DNA from: Ustilaginoidea virens
Lineage: Eukaryota > Ascomycota > Sordariomycetes > Hypocreales > Clavicipitaceae
Length of the DNA stretch: 64,000 bases
Direction: 5' to 3'
Assembly: GCF_000687475.1 (NCBI RefSeq)
Contig: NC_057320.1
Coordinates: forward strand, 1,302,001 to 1,366,000
The stretch's first letter is position 1; every line of letters starts with the position of its first letter. The position numbers and the translations under genes were made by a program. The notes under the pieces were generated by a model. It searched no databases and had not been told where the DNA came from. It saw only the letters and a list, made by a program, of their open reading frames with translations. Below are positions 21,968 through 33,318 of the stretch, in pieces.

Positions 21968-22209
21968 TGTCACGGGCTCGGGCTACGCCCGCGCCACAAT
22001 ATAGCTAGGACTCGGGCTGCGCCTGCGACTAGCCTAAGGAGTATCGGCACAGGGTTACGAGGGCTCGCTAAAGACTCGGCCCATACTATATACAGGCATA
22101 AATAGGCTACTTAGAGGCCCCTATTCGGGTCCTCTCTCTTTCCTCTTTAGTCTATTTAATATATTCATTCAATGCCTATTCGCAGTAGCCCTAGGGCCAG
22201 TCTTTTACA
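21968..22209 (+). repeat. 5' LTR of gypsy element Gyp2
   Basis: 242 bp, TGTCACGGGC...CTTTTACA. Related to the reverse LTR at 52866-53109, most clearly over the 3' half (CTCTTTAGTCTATTTAATATA..., GCCTATTCGCAG, GCCCTAGGGC). Several CGGGCT..GCCCG hairpin words lie in the first 100 bp. The left flank is GAAGC; no matching right flank was found. Confidence 0.8.
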
Positions 22210-22854
22210 TTTAGATAGACTCTCTTAGCCTTATTATTATAACCTCATATTATAGAGCCAATAATACAGGCTATATAAGATATCGAGATAAGTATACCTA
22301 AAGAAACAGGCCAAATAACCCAAAACCATAACGCCCCCAACGTAATACACATACCCGAGTAGAGCAACTTACAATAGGGTTATAATAGATAGAGGCGCAA
22401 ATATAGACTAATACGCAATACCTTACTGCTATTACTACTTTACTATAGACCCTTCTTACGAACTAGTTAAATAGCTCTTAAAACGCTACCTAACCGGCCC
22501 CGATCGTATAATAGAACGACCCCCTCCCTACTGCTTAAGATACCTAGCTAAAGCATAAGCTAATCCCAATAAGGGACCCCTTTAATAGCAAAAAGGCTAT
22601 ATTTATAGCCTAGTAGACCTTTATATAATATAAGCTCGAGGTCGATAAGGACTTTATTAGAGATAAAAAGACCTAATAGATATTTATCTTCTAGAACCTA
22701 TCGTCTATAGTCTAATTATAGGTCGCAGCCTTCTTTAAAAATAGTACAGCTTATAGTTATAATATAATAAACTTCTTCGAATACCTCTAATATCTCTTTA
22801 AAGACCTATATTAGTAGGATCGCATTATTACTAAGCTTAAGCACTCTTTATACT
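22210..22854 (+). pseudogene. Gyp2 gag, first part
   Basis: Follows the LTR. A single frame with Q-type stops reads like a gypsy capsid, including APLF-like and KLEVDKDFIRDKK-type text near 22570-22680. It is cut at 22854 by the Cop2 insertion (target duplication ATACT, 22850-22854 and 31116-31120) and resumes at 31121. I could not place the start codon. Confidence 0.6.
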
Positions 22855-23600
22855 TGTTGCAAAATGGTGATTCAGAACACTGTTGGAAATATACTGGATA
22901 CCGATAGTGGCATATAAGGCGTTGCAAAATAAAACAAAGAGCTGGTTAAAGATTTAAAGCGCACGAGAGGTTGACCAGAGCAAAGAAGTTAGGGAAATCT
23001 GATTCTAATTATTGGTTACTATTCTAGCTAGAAAGAGGGAATTTTAGGCATATTTCTACCATTTTGAAAAAGTGGTTGAAAATAATGAAAAACCGCAAAA
23101 ATAGCGAAAAAACCCGACGAAAAGTCGGTCTGCCCAACCGTGCCCAATCTATACCCAATATCCTACCTAGTGCCTACCCAACCAAGCCAGTGGCTTATAG
23201 CGGTGTGCCGGATGCCCTATAATAGCCTGCCATACGGGCCGGAAGCCCTATATCGGTCTGCCGTACGGGCCGGAATCCCTATATCGGTGTGCCGTAAAGG
23301 CTCGATATAGCGGGTGACTATATATAGAAGGCCGAAAGTGCTGATTTGCCTATTTGGTAATCCCGTAGAAATGTGCCGCCTGTTGTGGGCCCTGTGGCCT
23401 ACTGTGACCGGCCGCTGTGGCCGGATGTGGGTTGCTATACCGGTGCCGTGACCGGCGCTGTGGCCTATTGTAATCGGCGTTGTAGGGCGCTATGCCCTAC
23501 TATAGCGCCTGGTATAGCCACCGCGATATCTCAATGTAGAGACATCGTATAGTGGCGAGACTAGTACCAAAATACAGCTAAAAAGGCGCTAATTTTAACA
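22855..23600 (-). repeat. 3' LTR of Cop2
   Basis: 746 bp, starting TGTTGCAAAATGGTGATTCAG and ending GGCGCTAATTTTAACA on the plus strand. Other copies: 29646-31115, 32550-33318, 51752-52433. A GC-rich block (about 23200-23560) with CCGGCGCTGTGG-type text is common to all. Confidence 0.92.
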
Positions 23601-26600
23601 ACCCCTCTGATTAGCAATATGGCTAATCCTAGCGTTAGAATAAAAGAAAGAAGTCCCGTAAAAAATCAAGAAAAAAGTTTAAGCTATAGGGATTACAATC
23701 CTAATAGCTGCCGAAATATAGGGAATTTCGGGTTTGGAAGTGGTTTAGTTAGTCTATCCGTAGACATATCTATCGTGGGTAAATAAGATATTTTTACTAG
23801 GCTATTATGGGCCTTTTTACGTATATACCGGAATTTAAGCAAGATGTGCTTAGTGCGGGCATACTAATTTGGGTCATTTGCATTAGAAATAGACCCTTAG
23901 TTATCGCAGTATAGTGGTATTAGGCATTAAATCTCGACCTGGATTTCTTTAAATAAATTAGATATCCACTCTATTTTGCGAATAGCCTTAAGTATTACAT
24001 CAGATTTGACTTTAAGTATTAATAAAACTATAGTCGAAGACCGTTTTAACTTCAGCTAATCGGTTTACTATTTAAGGTAGTAAGATAACTACTAGTAGAC
24101 TTAGAAGTAAGCCGGCACTTAGTAAAATTGCTATTAGAAAATACAGCTAATATTATAGTAGCTTTAGCGGCTCGGTAATAAATAGCTATATTTACCGTAC
24201 TAGCTAAATAGCGAAAAGCGCCCTTAGCAGCATTAAGCTATATAGTGGAAGCCTATTGTATATATCGTGATAGGTATTATATTAGAAAGGTAAGGTTAGG
24301 TCTTAATATTATTATTAACCACATCGATGTCCCTACCAGCTGCTAGAATAAGTATTAATTACTAGTATCTAGCAGCATATTATCAGCCTTAGACTCAGTA
24401 AGTATACCAGGCTATAGTAGGATTAGATGCAATTATATATCCTTAAGGTTGAATTTCTTAAAGACTTCCGCAATAAATTGCGATTAGTATAGCTATAATA
24501 GGCCCTTTTCTCTATCTCTAATAATCTATACTCATAGAAAGAAAGAGGTAGGTCCTTAGTCTTCTATAGTATAGACCTTATAGAACTTAGCCTTAAGCTA
24601 GTTAATATAGCTAAGGTCCGGACCAATAATCAAGCAGTTATCTATATAGGTTATAATAAAGGTATGCGTTCCTTTATTATAGAAGATAGCGGCATTAGAA
24701 AATAATAGCTTAAAACCCTCTTATACTAGAAGGTCTTTTAATTATAACTACTACTCGCGAGGGCCTTATTTTAACCTATATAAGGCTTTCTTCAATAGAA
24801 TGACCTATAATATAGAGGGGTTATATCTAATCTTAGTAAGTAAGGCTAGAAGTCGTTAATGCTACTAGTCAGACTATAAGGCTAGATTAGGTAAAAGTAG
24901 GCTTTCTGTAAATTCTAGAAAACCAGCTAGAATCTCTATATAAATTATCTCTAGCAGTTCACTATTTAAAAAGGCACTAATAAAGTCGATTTGCTCTATT
25001 TCCTAATTATTTGCAGTAGTAAGAGTAAGGATAATCCTCTATATTAGTGGGATCGAGGTAGAGGCATAGGTCTCCGTAAAATCTTCCCTAAATACCTATA
25101 TAAAGCCTTTAATAACTAATTATGCCTTATATTTAACCGGGACATTATTCGCATCTTTCTTTAATACGAAAAATAGGCCGGTTACGCAATATCTTCCTAC
25201 TAGTAGGAATATTAGCCTTTAGTATAAATTAGAAGATATTTAAGTCGATTAATTGCTTAAATTCCGAAAATAAAGCCTTAACCTAGCTATCCTTATATAG
25301 GTTATATAAGACTTCCTTCCAGCTATTAGGCACACCTTCTAGGGCCCGTTTTGCAGCTTTAATCTTTACTGTATAGCAAATATCGTATATTTGCTAGTAA
25401 AAAGCATAGGAAGGGGGGAAATCCTATATGGGAGCCTCTGGGGGGCTGCCTAGGTATCTGAAAAAATAGTCGCTTTTCGGCTGGGTAAGTAGGAAAGCAC
25501 CCTATTGGTCAGACTATTAGTTAGTCTATTAGTCAGTCTGTTGGTTAAAAAGTGACCTATAGTATCCGTAATTTAGGATACCTTATACGTCTCGTATCTG
25601 TGGCTATATTCTTCCTTAGGTACTAATTTTACCCTTAGTAGCCCTAATTTAATATAGCTGAATAGGCAGCTTTTCTAATACTCGAAATATTTTCTCCTAC
25701 GGTCTCTTATTTAATGCGATATCTAAACTCTCGAATTTTAGATATTTTAGTATAAGCAGCATTTTACTATAGTGAAATGCTGCGTTTACTAGGAAGCCGG
25801 GCGAAAAAGCAGAATCTATTATATTGGAAAGTTGCAGAAAATCAATATGTATAGGGCTTTAAGATTCGGACTGTTGAAAATTTATTATATAGGGCGAGTC
25901 AGAATTTTCATATATATGGGGTATGCCTACTTTTGTGATGGATTCGGAAAATCTCTAAGATTGAGATTCCTAGTGATAAGAGCTTTTTGTATTTTTTAGC
26001 ATTTGTAGCCTTTTTATATAAGAAAAGGCTGTATTTTCTTTAGCCGGTAAAAAAGGACCGTCTTACCTAAGCTGAAAAGCTGAGTTAGGCTAAAGCAATT
26101 TAGAATCGAAAGATAGCGGATTACTAGAAAATATTGCAAAGTGCTATAGTAGGCCCATTAGGTGTGGTGGGCCCACTAGTTATGGTGGATCCGTATGCTA
26201 TATTAGGCCCATTAGTTGTAGTAGGTCTATAGGCTATATTAGATCCGTGGCCTATAGTAGGCCTATGCCTTCGATTAAGCCTATACCGTTAGTTTTAGAC
26301 GAAATAGGCATATTTAGGCGAGGCGACTTCTAAATAGGCTCTTCTAAAGCAATTTGGTTGTTATTTACCCCTCTAAAATAAAAGGCAATTAAAAATCAAA
26401 AGTGCCCTTTAGGCCACTTAAAATAGGGCCTATTCCTTTATTTTAGTAGGTAAAGGTAATAAAAGAGGTCTTAGTAACAACCCAGCGATATAGGATATAG
26501 ATGAGGTAGGTGCTATTACCTAGCGTAACTAGTAACCTACCTGACTTGGTCTAGGGGGCTAGCTTATAGCTAATAACCCGTTTTTCTGGAGGGATTAACA

Positions 26601-29600
26601 CCTTTATAGCCGCACTAATAGCCTTAAAGCTAATAAGGTCAGATAGGTGGTAGTATATAATTTCCAGAAAGTCCTTCTTTAATTCCTCGAAAGATAACGA
26701 GGAATAGTTTAAAACTGCTATTAGATTTACTAAGTTGTAATACTAAGAATTACTACAGACCAAAGGTAAGAAGGTAATTAAGACTAAAGCATAATAGCTC
26801 TAAGTCGGTTAATAATAACCCGTATAGAGCGTTCTACTAACCTATTTTGCTTATAAATATAAAGGGAAGAGGTTAAAAAATCTATACCCTTAAGAGCTAG
26901 CCAGGCTATAATAACGTTATTAATTTCCTTGCCACTATTATAGTAGAATATAATAGCTGATTTGCCGTAGCGATTCCTAAGACCTTAGAAAAACCCCTTG
27001 TAATACTGGGAATACTATAGGTCCTTCCTTATTGGGTAGTAAATGCACCTAACGGAAGCGTGATTTCCGGTCTACTAAAATAAAGCAAATGGGGCGTTTG
27101 TTGTATAGTAGAGGGTTAATTTAGAAGATATCTCCCTCTATAATATCCAAATAATATATAGGGTTTGGTATAGCCCTTAATGTAAAACGCCGTACTGACT
27201 TTGCCCTTTTATAGGCGATACAGTTAAAATCAGAATCTTTTACCTTACTGAGATTAGGTAACCCTATAGTTGATGCATAGGTTTTCTTTAAAAGTTAGAT
27301 TCCGATATGCCTAAGCTAGATGTACTAAAGTCCGGCTAGTAATAGCAGCTTTTAATATTCTGTATTAGCAGCTGGTATTGTGACTGGGGCTGGGGTGAGG
27401 GTGACCGGGGCCCTCTATAGTAGTTGGGCTATATTAGGAATAGTAGCCTCTATTAGTACCACCGAAAAACTAGGACTAGCTGGTGGATATAGAAGGTCCG
27501 AATCAGCTAATAGGGTAGGTAAATCCTCTAGCAGGGGATATTCCTTATATTCTTCTGGGTTGGCTAAAGCGGGTATTTCGACCGAGATATTATATAAAGC
27601 CGGGTGATTTTAGCTAGTATAATGTAAAAACGGCGAATTTACCCCTTTTTATTATAAAAAGAAGCCATACTTCTTAAAATTAAGAAGCCTAATGCACTTA
27701 TTATTGCTATTAACTAGGCTTTAGCCCTGAATACTGCTACGATTCAGATAGTGTTTAACGCCGCTAAAGATATTAATATTAAAAGCTAGTATAAAGAGGG
27801 CGTTAGTTAGTTCTAAGGTGCCCTACTAAGGTGGATTGGTGCCCTATAGCACGGTAAAACGCGCTATGCCCCACCCACTAGGCTTAATTAGGCCACCACC
27901 TATACTAATAACTAGTCTATTTCCGGTATAGTATTAAAAGTAGGTAAAGTGCTTTTTATCGTTGATGATATATACCGTAGAACTAATATTATAGAGTAAA
28001 GAATCTATTAGTGTTTTCCTACCGGATTATACACTATAGCTGGTAGCTAGAAATTATATATATTTGCAGTCCTAGAAGGAAGAATAGGCTATCTTACTGG
28101 GTGTAAGACTTAGAATATTATAATTCCTTAATATAAAGGAATTAATAGTCTTTTCCTTTTTGTCGGTCTTTTATAAGGTATCTGCTTTATTAGCTAAATC
28201 TTTCTTTTTTTTCTTCTTTTTATTTTCCGGCTTGCCTTATATAGCAGAAAAAGACCCTTATTAGGTAAAAGACCCTTATTTCTTTTTATTAGCGTTAGTA
28301 GTAGTATTTTTACCACCCTTGCTAGTATTATTACTAGCCGATTTGCTACTATTGTTAGTATTAGTAGTAGCACTTTTGACCTTTGCGAGGTAGATAGTAG
28401 CCCTTACTACTAATAATCCTTTAATGCGTTATTCTTCCAGTAAATCAACTATATAAAATTGCAGGTTAATATTTGATGTATTTCCCTAAGTATAAGCGAT
28501 TCTTATTATTGTATAGTGCCATTCTGCCTACTGAAAAAAGACCCCTTCTATAGTATGTAAATACTAGCTGATTTGGTCGAAAAGTTATATATAGGAGCCT
28601 AAAATTTATAGCCTAGATAGGTAGCTATTAAAGGAGGCGTTGAAAGATTCTAAGGTACTCTTATAGCCTATAAAATTTAGTTAATGGAAGGCAGGGTATA
28701 GGTGGGTCCGCTATACATCTGATATGAGAATACTATTTGGTAAGTAATATAAAAGCTAACTCTAGGTTAGTGCACCAGTTAATAGCAGCAGCTGGTCCTT
28801 CTATATAACTATTCTTAATAAGTAATAGTAAAAATGCTTACTCTAAATCGTTGAAATTGCTAGCAATAGAAGGTTCTTCGATAAATTTAGCGATATTAAG
28901 TGCCCTAAGTTGAATTATAAGGGCCTATTTTTATTAATTAAAGTTAGATGCCCCCTTTAGCTTTTAGGATTCCTAGAATCTGTTGGCTGTTTTAGCTAGT
29001 TTCTTGATAGCTATAGCGCTGATTTAGCTGCTAATGCTGGATGGAACCGGCAGGGGTTGCTACTAGGCTTTAGGTAGTGATAGTGGATTATTTCCCTTAC
29101 CCATAGGGGTTTAGAAGGTATCTACATCCATTATATCCTAGGATAGTAGGCTAGCAGTAGGCTTGATTAGTCTGTCTACTAAGGTGCCTACCTTATTAGC
29201 TAAAAAATTGATTTTAGAATTTATTTGATTAAATTTATGACTGAATTCTTTTCTTATTTCCTATTGGTCTTCCCTAAGCTAGGCAATTTCCTGGTTATTA
29301 TTAGATTCTTCTACCTCTGCTGTATAGCTTGGGTTATCGGTAGGAACGTTCTAATTGGCTATTATAGGAAGAGAAAAGGTGCCGGAATATCTTAAAAATG
29401 CGAAGAAAATTAAAACTAAAAATCTAGATAAAACTAGAAGAAAGCTGCGTTAAGGAATAACCTTAGAAAATCCTATTGCAAAAAAGGATGTATTATAGCT
29501 TAGTATGGTAGCTAGGTTCCTAAATCTAGGATGATTAGTCCCTTATTAGTAGATTTCTAGAAGGTTAGCTGCCAAATGCGTTAAAATCCTAAGTTAGCGT

Positions 29601-29645
29601 AAAAAAGTCTTAAGCTGGAAGCCTTAAGACACCGGGCTTATAACC
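23601..29645 (-). pseudogene. Cop2 gag-pol polyprotein, inactivated
   Basis: Minus-strand reading with many Q-type stops. Gag lies about 29340-28440, a Ser/Asn/Lys-rich linker 28430-28200, and protease/pre-integrase text 28100-27250. Integrase is about 27200-26800 (LPNKEG, FYYNSGKEI, KGIDFLTSS). RT is about 25450-24500, with the catalytic box near 24630-24660 reading Y-I-D-N (second Asp to Asn, a G to A change). Part of the region recurs at 48891-51751. The plus-strand open frame 27380-27607 is antisense to this gene and not real. Confidence 0.85.
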
Positions 29646-31115
29646 TATTGCAAAATGGTGATTTAGAATACTATTGAAAATATACTAAATACCGATAGTG
29701 GCGTATAAGGCGTTGCAAAATAAAACAAAGAGCTGGTTAAAGATTTAAAACGCACAAGAGGTTGACTAGAGTAAAGATATTAGGGAAATCTGATTCTAAT
29801 TATTGGTTACTATTCTAGCTAGAAAGAGGGAATTTTGGGCATATTTCTACTATTTTGAAAAAGTGGTTGAAAATAATGAAAAACCGTAAAAATAGCGTGT
29901 TAAAATCCTATAGTAGCCTACTAGGCTGCTGGCCTAATGCCCTACTGGCTTACTGACCTTCTAGCCCTTATACCGCCTCTTAGACTTACGGTAGTCTTAC
30001 CAACCTTAGGCCTTTGCCTTTTACCTTAGGATTTTCAGTGGATTATTTACTGTATATCAAGTAAGGTAGGCCTTATTAAAAAGGTGTGGCATTGCTAAAT
30101 TAGCGTGGTGGGCCTACTAGTGTGGTGGCGGCCTACTAGTGTGGTGGCTAGTCTACTAGTGTGGTGGGTAGTCACTAACGTGGTGGCTAATTACTAGTGC
30201 GGTGGTTAGGGTGGTTGAAAAGGCCCGATATAGTGGGGCTGCTGACGTATTGTATACGTGACAAGTGAGCATTACGGGGAGCCTTCTTACTGGCTACCCT
30301 GAATGCCTGGGCCCACCCCTCCTTCGTGTATATATAGGATAGCTTTCCCCCTTCTTTCTAGATAGTAGAAGGGCAGCACAATCGAGTCTGTTAATGCACT
30401 ATATGCCTCTTAACTTCTTACCTTCCCTGCGTTTTCTGGTTATCTTATATTTGCCTTGCCTTTACACTTGCTCTGCTTTATAGCACTTATATAGTCTTAG
30501 GACTTAGTGAAAAATCTAGTATTATACTAAGATTAGTTCACAGGTCGCAGACAGTCTCGTGCCATCTAGCTAGCTAGTAAGGCTCTGCTTTTATAGTGAC
30601 CTTGAGAATTGCAATATAGCGAAAAAACCCGACGAAAAGTCGGTCTGCCCAACCGTGCCCAGTCTGTGCCCAATATCCTACCCAGTGCCTACCCAACCAA
30701 GCCAGTGGCTTATAGCGGTGTGCCGGATGCCCTATAACAGCCTGCCGTACGGGCCGGAAGCCCTATATCGGTCTGCCGTATGGGCCGGAATCCCTATATC
30801 GTTGTGCCGTAAAGGCTCGATATAGCGGGTGACTGTATGTAGAAGGCCGAAAGTGCTGATTTGCCCATTTGGTAATCCCGTAGAAATGCGCCGCCTGTTG
30901 TGGGCCCTGTGGCCCACTGTGACCGGCCGCTGTGGCCGGATGTGGGTCGCTGTACCGGTGCCGTGACCGGCGCTGTGGCCCACTGTAATCGGCGTTGTGG
31001 GGCGCTGTGCCCCACTATAGCGCCTGGTATAGCCACCGCGATATCTCAACGTAGAGACGTCGTATGGTGGCGAGACTAGTACCAAAATACAGCTAAAAAG
31101 GCGCTGATTTCAACA
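29646..31115 (-). repeat. 5' LTR of Cop2, split by a family-A solo LTR
   Basis: Two parts, 29646-29897 and 30617-31115. Joined at the TAGCG duplication they match the 22855-23600 LTR in length (746 bp). Internal-side neighbour 29633-29645 is CCGGGCTTATAAC, the complement of the tRNA-iMet-type PBS with one RIP-type change. Minus-strand frames of 117 and 80 aa (30732-31085, 30794-31036) lie in its GC-rich block. Confidence 0.9.
29898..30616 (+). mobile_element. Solo LTR, family A, nested in the Cop2 LTR
   Basis: 719 bp, TGTTAAAATCC...AATTGCAATA, with a perfect target duplication TAGCG (29893-29897, 30617-30621). The uninterrupted text (AAAAATAGCGAAAAAACCC) is seen in the partner LTR near 23098. 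This is the third nesting level here: Gyp2 contains Cop2, which contains this LTR. Confidence 0.93.
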
Positions 31116-31120
31116 ATACT

Positions 31121-31538
31121 AAAGCCTAAAGAAACCTTTTGCCGCCTTCTTTATACAATTTAAGGAAAAACTTATACTTACTAGCGGTCATAGTTAGCCT
31201 AAAGAGGTTAAGCTAGAATATCTCCAATCGGCGCTTAACGCTTATATAGCTAATAAGATTATTAGCCTTAGGGTCTCCTATTATAATTACTACTCGGCAG
31301 TAGACTACTACTAATAAATTGCTATCGATATTAAGACTAGCCTAACTATTAACTACTAATTAGGCTTAGCCTATTCCCGACCAACCTACGCCTAGGATTC
31401 TAAAGGCGATATAAAAATATCGGGCGTTAATAAGCTAGACTTAAAGGGTAATTAGTATATATCTAAGGCGATATAGGTCTCTAAAGAATAATATAAAAAT
31501 TATAGAAAAAAAGGTTTCTATCTTTAGTATAACTCTTA
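31121..31538 (+). pseudogene. Gyp2 gag, second part
   Basis: Continues the gag frame across Cop2 (…KHSLYT then KPKETF...). It runs through capsid-like text (SRPTYAQDSKGDIK near 31375-31420) to a possibly mutated zinc knuckle (~31505-31540). It stops where the Lin2 5' end begins. The rest of this gag is not found downstream. Confidence 0.55.
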
Positions 31539-32549
31539 CTTTCGCGATTTCGCCCGCACCTCGGTACCGGCGCAAATATACCCCTAAAATAGTTAAAAAG
31601 TTGCTAGATTAATTCCTCACCTTGTCTTACCCCGTCCGCCGATAGCGCGTTAGCACTAAAAGGAAGGTACGGTCGAGGTAGCGGAAATTATAAATATAGA
31701 TGGAGGAAATAGGGGTAGACTCGAGTCGAGCCACTATAACCACTATATTACTATCGCTAACGATAACTATAGACGAATCAGCGGTAATACCGCACAAACT
31801 AATATAGGAACCTAAGAAAAAACCGAATTACTTAAATAGTATTACTAAAAGATTATAAACTATATCCCGGCAGCTACGCTAGGAAATATATAGAATGCTA
31901 TTATTAGCCTAATCGATAGTATTAAATATATTAACCGAACTAACCCCGCCTTAAACTTGAACTTGAACTCGAATCTTATTATAACTAAAAATCTAGAAAA
32001 AGTAGTAAAAAGCGCTATAAATAAAGCTTTCGCCTTAAAGACCCCCTTTAGAACGATTTAAGCTAGTATCGCTACTAAAGGCATACTAATAACCGTACTA
32101 TCTAGACCGACTACCTTATCTATACCGCTAAGAATCCACCGCAAAATAATAATTAAAGGAGATAGTATTACTAAGAACCTACGATAGAGAAACCCAATTA
32201 AGATTATAAAAGCGGTAAATACTACCACCAGAGGTATTAACGCTATAGTAGCCTGCCGACTCTATAGCGGAGATACTATTATTATATTTATAGAAGCTAT
32301 ATCTCGTTTCATTATAGAAACTATATAGACCTCCTTTGCATTTAGTATAAAAGCTGTATTAAATATTTATACCTTTAGTATTATTATTAAAGGATTTCCT
32401 ACCTAATTCTCTAAAAATATCTCTATTAAAGATATTAAATTAAACCTAGCCTTAGCTAATAGCCCTAATATTAGTAGAGTTATTATAAAAAAACCTTATA
32501 AAGAAGCAATAAAAGCCCCCTTAATTATTAGAGTAACTAATATAAAAGT
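31539..32549 (+). mobile_element. LINE Lin2, 5' end and ORF1 part
   Basis: Starts CTTTCGCGATTTCGCCCGCACC at about 31539, the same 5' end as Lin1. An untranslated leader of about 150 bp follows, then ORF1 text similar to Lin1 ORF1 at lower identity (e.g. TRGINAIVACRLYSGDTIIIF near 32230-32290). It is cut at 32549 by a Cop2 LTR. The expected continuation of ORF1 is absent on the other side, but a reverse copy at 52434-52865 carries some of it. Inactive. Confidence 0.7.
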
Positions 32550-33318
32550 TGTTGCAAAATGGTGATTCAGAACACTGTTAGAAATGTACTGGATACCGAC
32601 AGTGGCGTACAAGGCGTTGCAAAATAAAACAAAGAGCTGGTTAAAGATTTAAAGCGCACGAGAGGTTGACTAGAGCAAAGATATCAGGGAAATCTGATTC
32701 TAATTGTTAGTGACTATTCTAGCTAGAAAGAGGGAATTTTGGGCATATTTCTATCATCTTGAAAAAGTGGTTGAAAATAATAAAAAAACCGCAAAAATAG
32801 CGAAAAACCCGACGAAAAGTCGGTCTGCCCAACTGTGCCCAGTCTGTGCCTAATATCCTACCCAGTGCCTACTCAATGCCTACCCAACCAAGCCCAGTGG
32901 CTTGTAGCGGTGTGCCGGATGCCCTATAACAGCCTGCCGTATGGGCCGGAAGCCCTATACCGGTCTGCCGTACGGGCCGGAATCCCTATATCGGTGTGCT
33001 GTAAAGGCTCGATATAGCGGGTGACTGTATATAGAAGGCCGAAAGTGCTGGTATTAGCAAGATTTGCCCATTTAGTAATCCCGTAGAAATGCGCCGCCTA
33101 TTATAGGCCCTGTGGCCCACTGTGACCGGCCGCTGTGGCCGGATGTGGGTCGCTGTACCGGTGCCGTGACCGGCGCTGTGGCCCACTGTAATCGGCGTTG
33201 TGGGGCTCTGTGCCCCACCATAGCGTCTGGTATAGCCACCGCGATATCTCAGCGTAGAGACGTCGTACGGTAGCGAGACCAGTACCAAAATACAGCTAAA
33301 AAGGCGCTGATTTTAACA
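32550..33318 (-). mobile_element. Cop2 LTR with non-matching flanks (recombinant solo LTR)
   Basis: 769 bp, TGTTGCAAAATGG...GATTTTAACA. The left flank (AAAGT) is Lin2 ORF1 and the right flank (GGAGC) is Gyp1 pol. A single insertion event would leave the same pentamer and the same host element on both sides. It is best explained by recombination between two Cop2 copies, deleting what lay between. The minus-strand frame 32986-33288 and plus-strand frame 32835-33017 are LTR artefacts. Confidence 0.85.

Larger units (their letters stand above)
22855..31115 (-). mobile_element. Ty1/copia LTR retrotransposon Cop2, complete
   Basis: 8261 bp including a nested solo LTR. The LTRs are 22855-23600 (3') and 29646-31115 (5', 746 bp once the 719-bp insertion and its 5-bp duplication are removed). 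Termini TGTTG...TTAACA/TCAACA. The target duplication ATACT flanks both ends. It is inserted in Gyp2 gag. Pol lies in copia order on the minus strand. Heavily RIP-damaged. Confidence 0.92.

Noticed and set aside
30732..31085. 117-codon minus-strand frame (and 100 codons at 32986-33288)
   Set aside because: Falls in the GC-rich block of the Cop2 LTR; recurs only because the LTR recurs and is disrupted in other copies.
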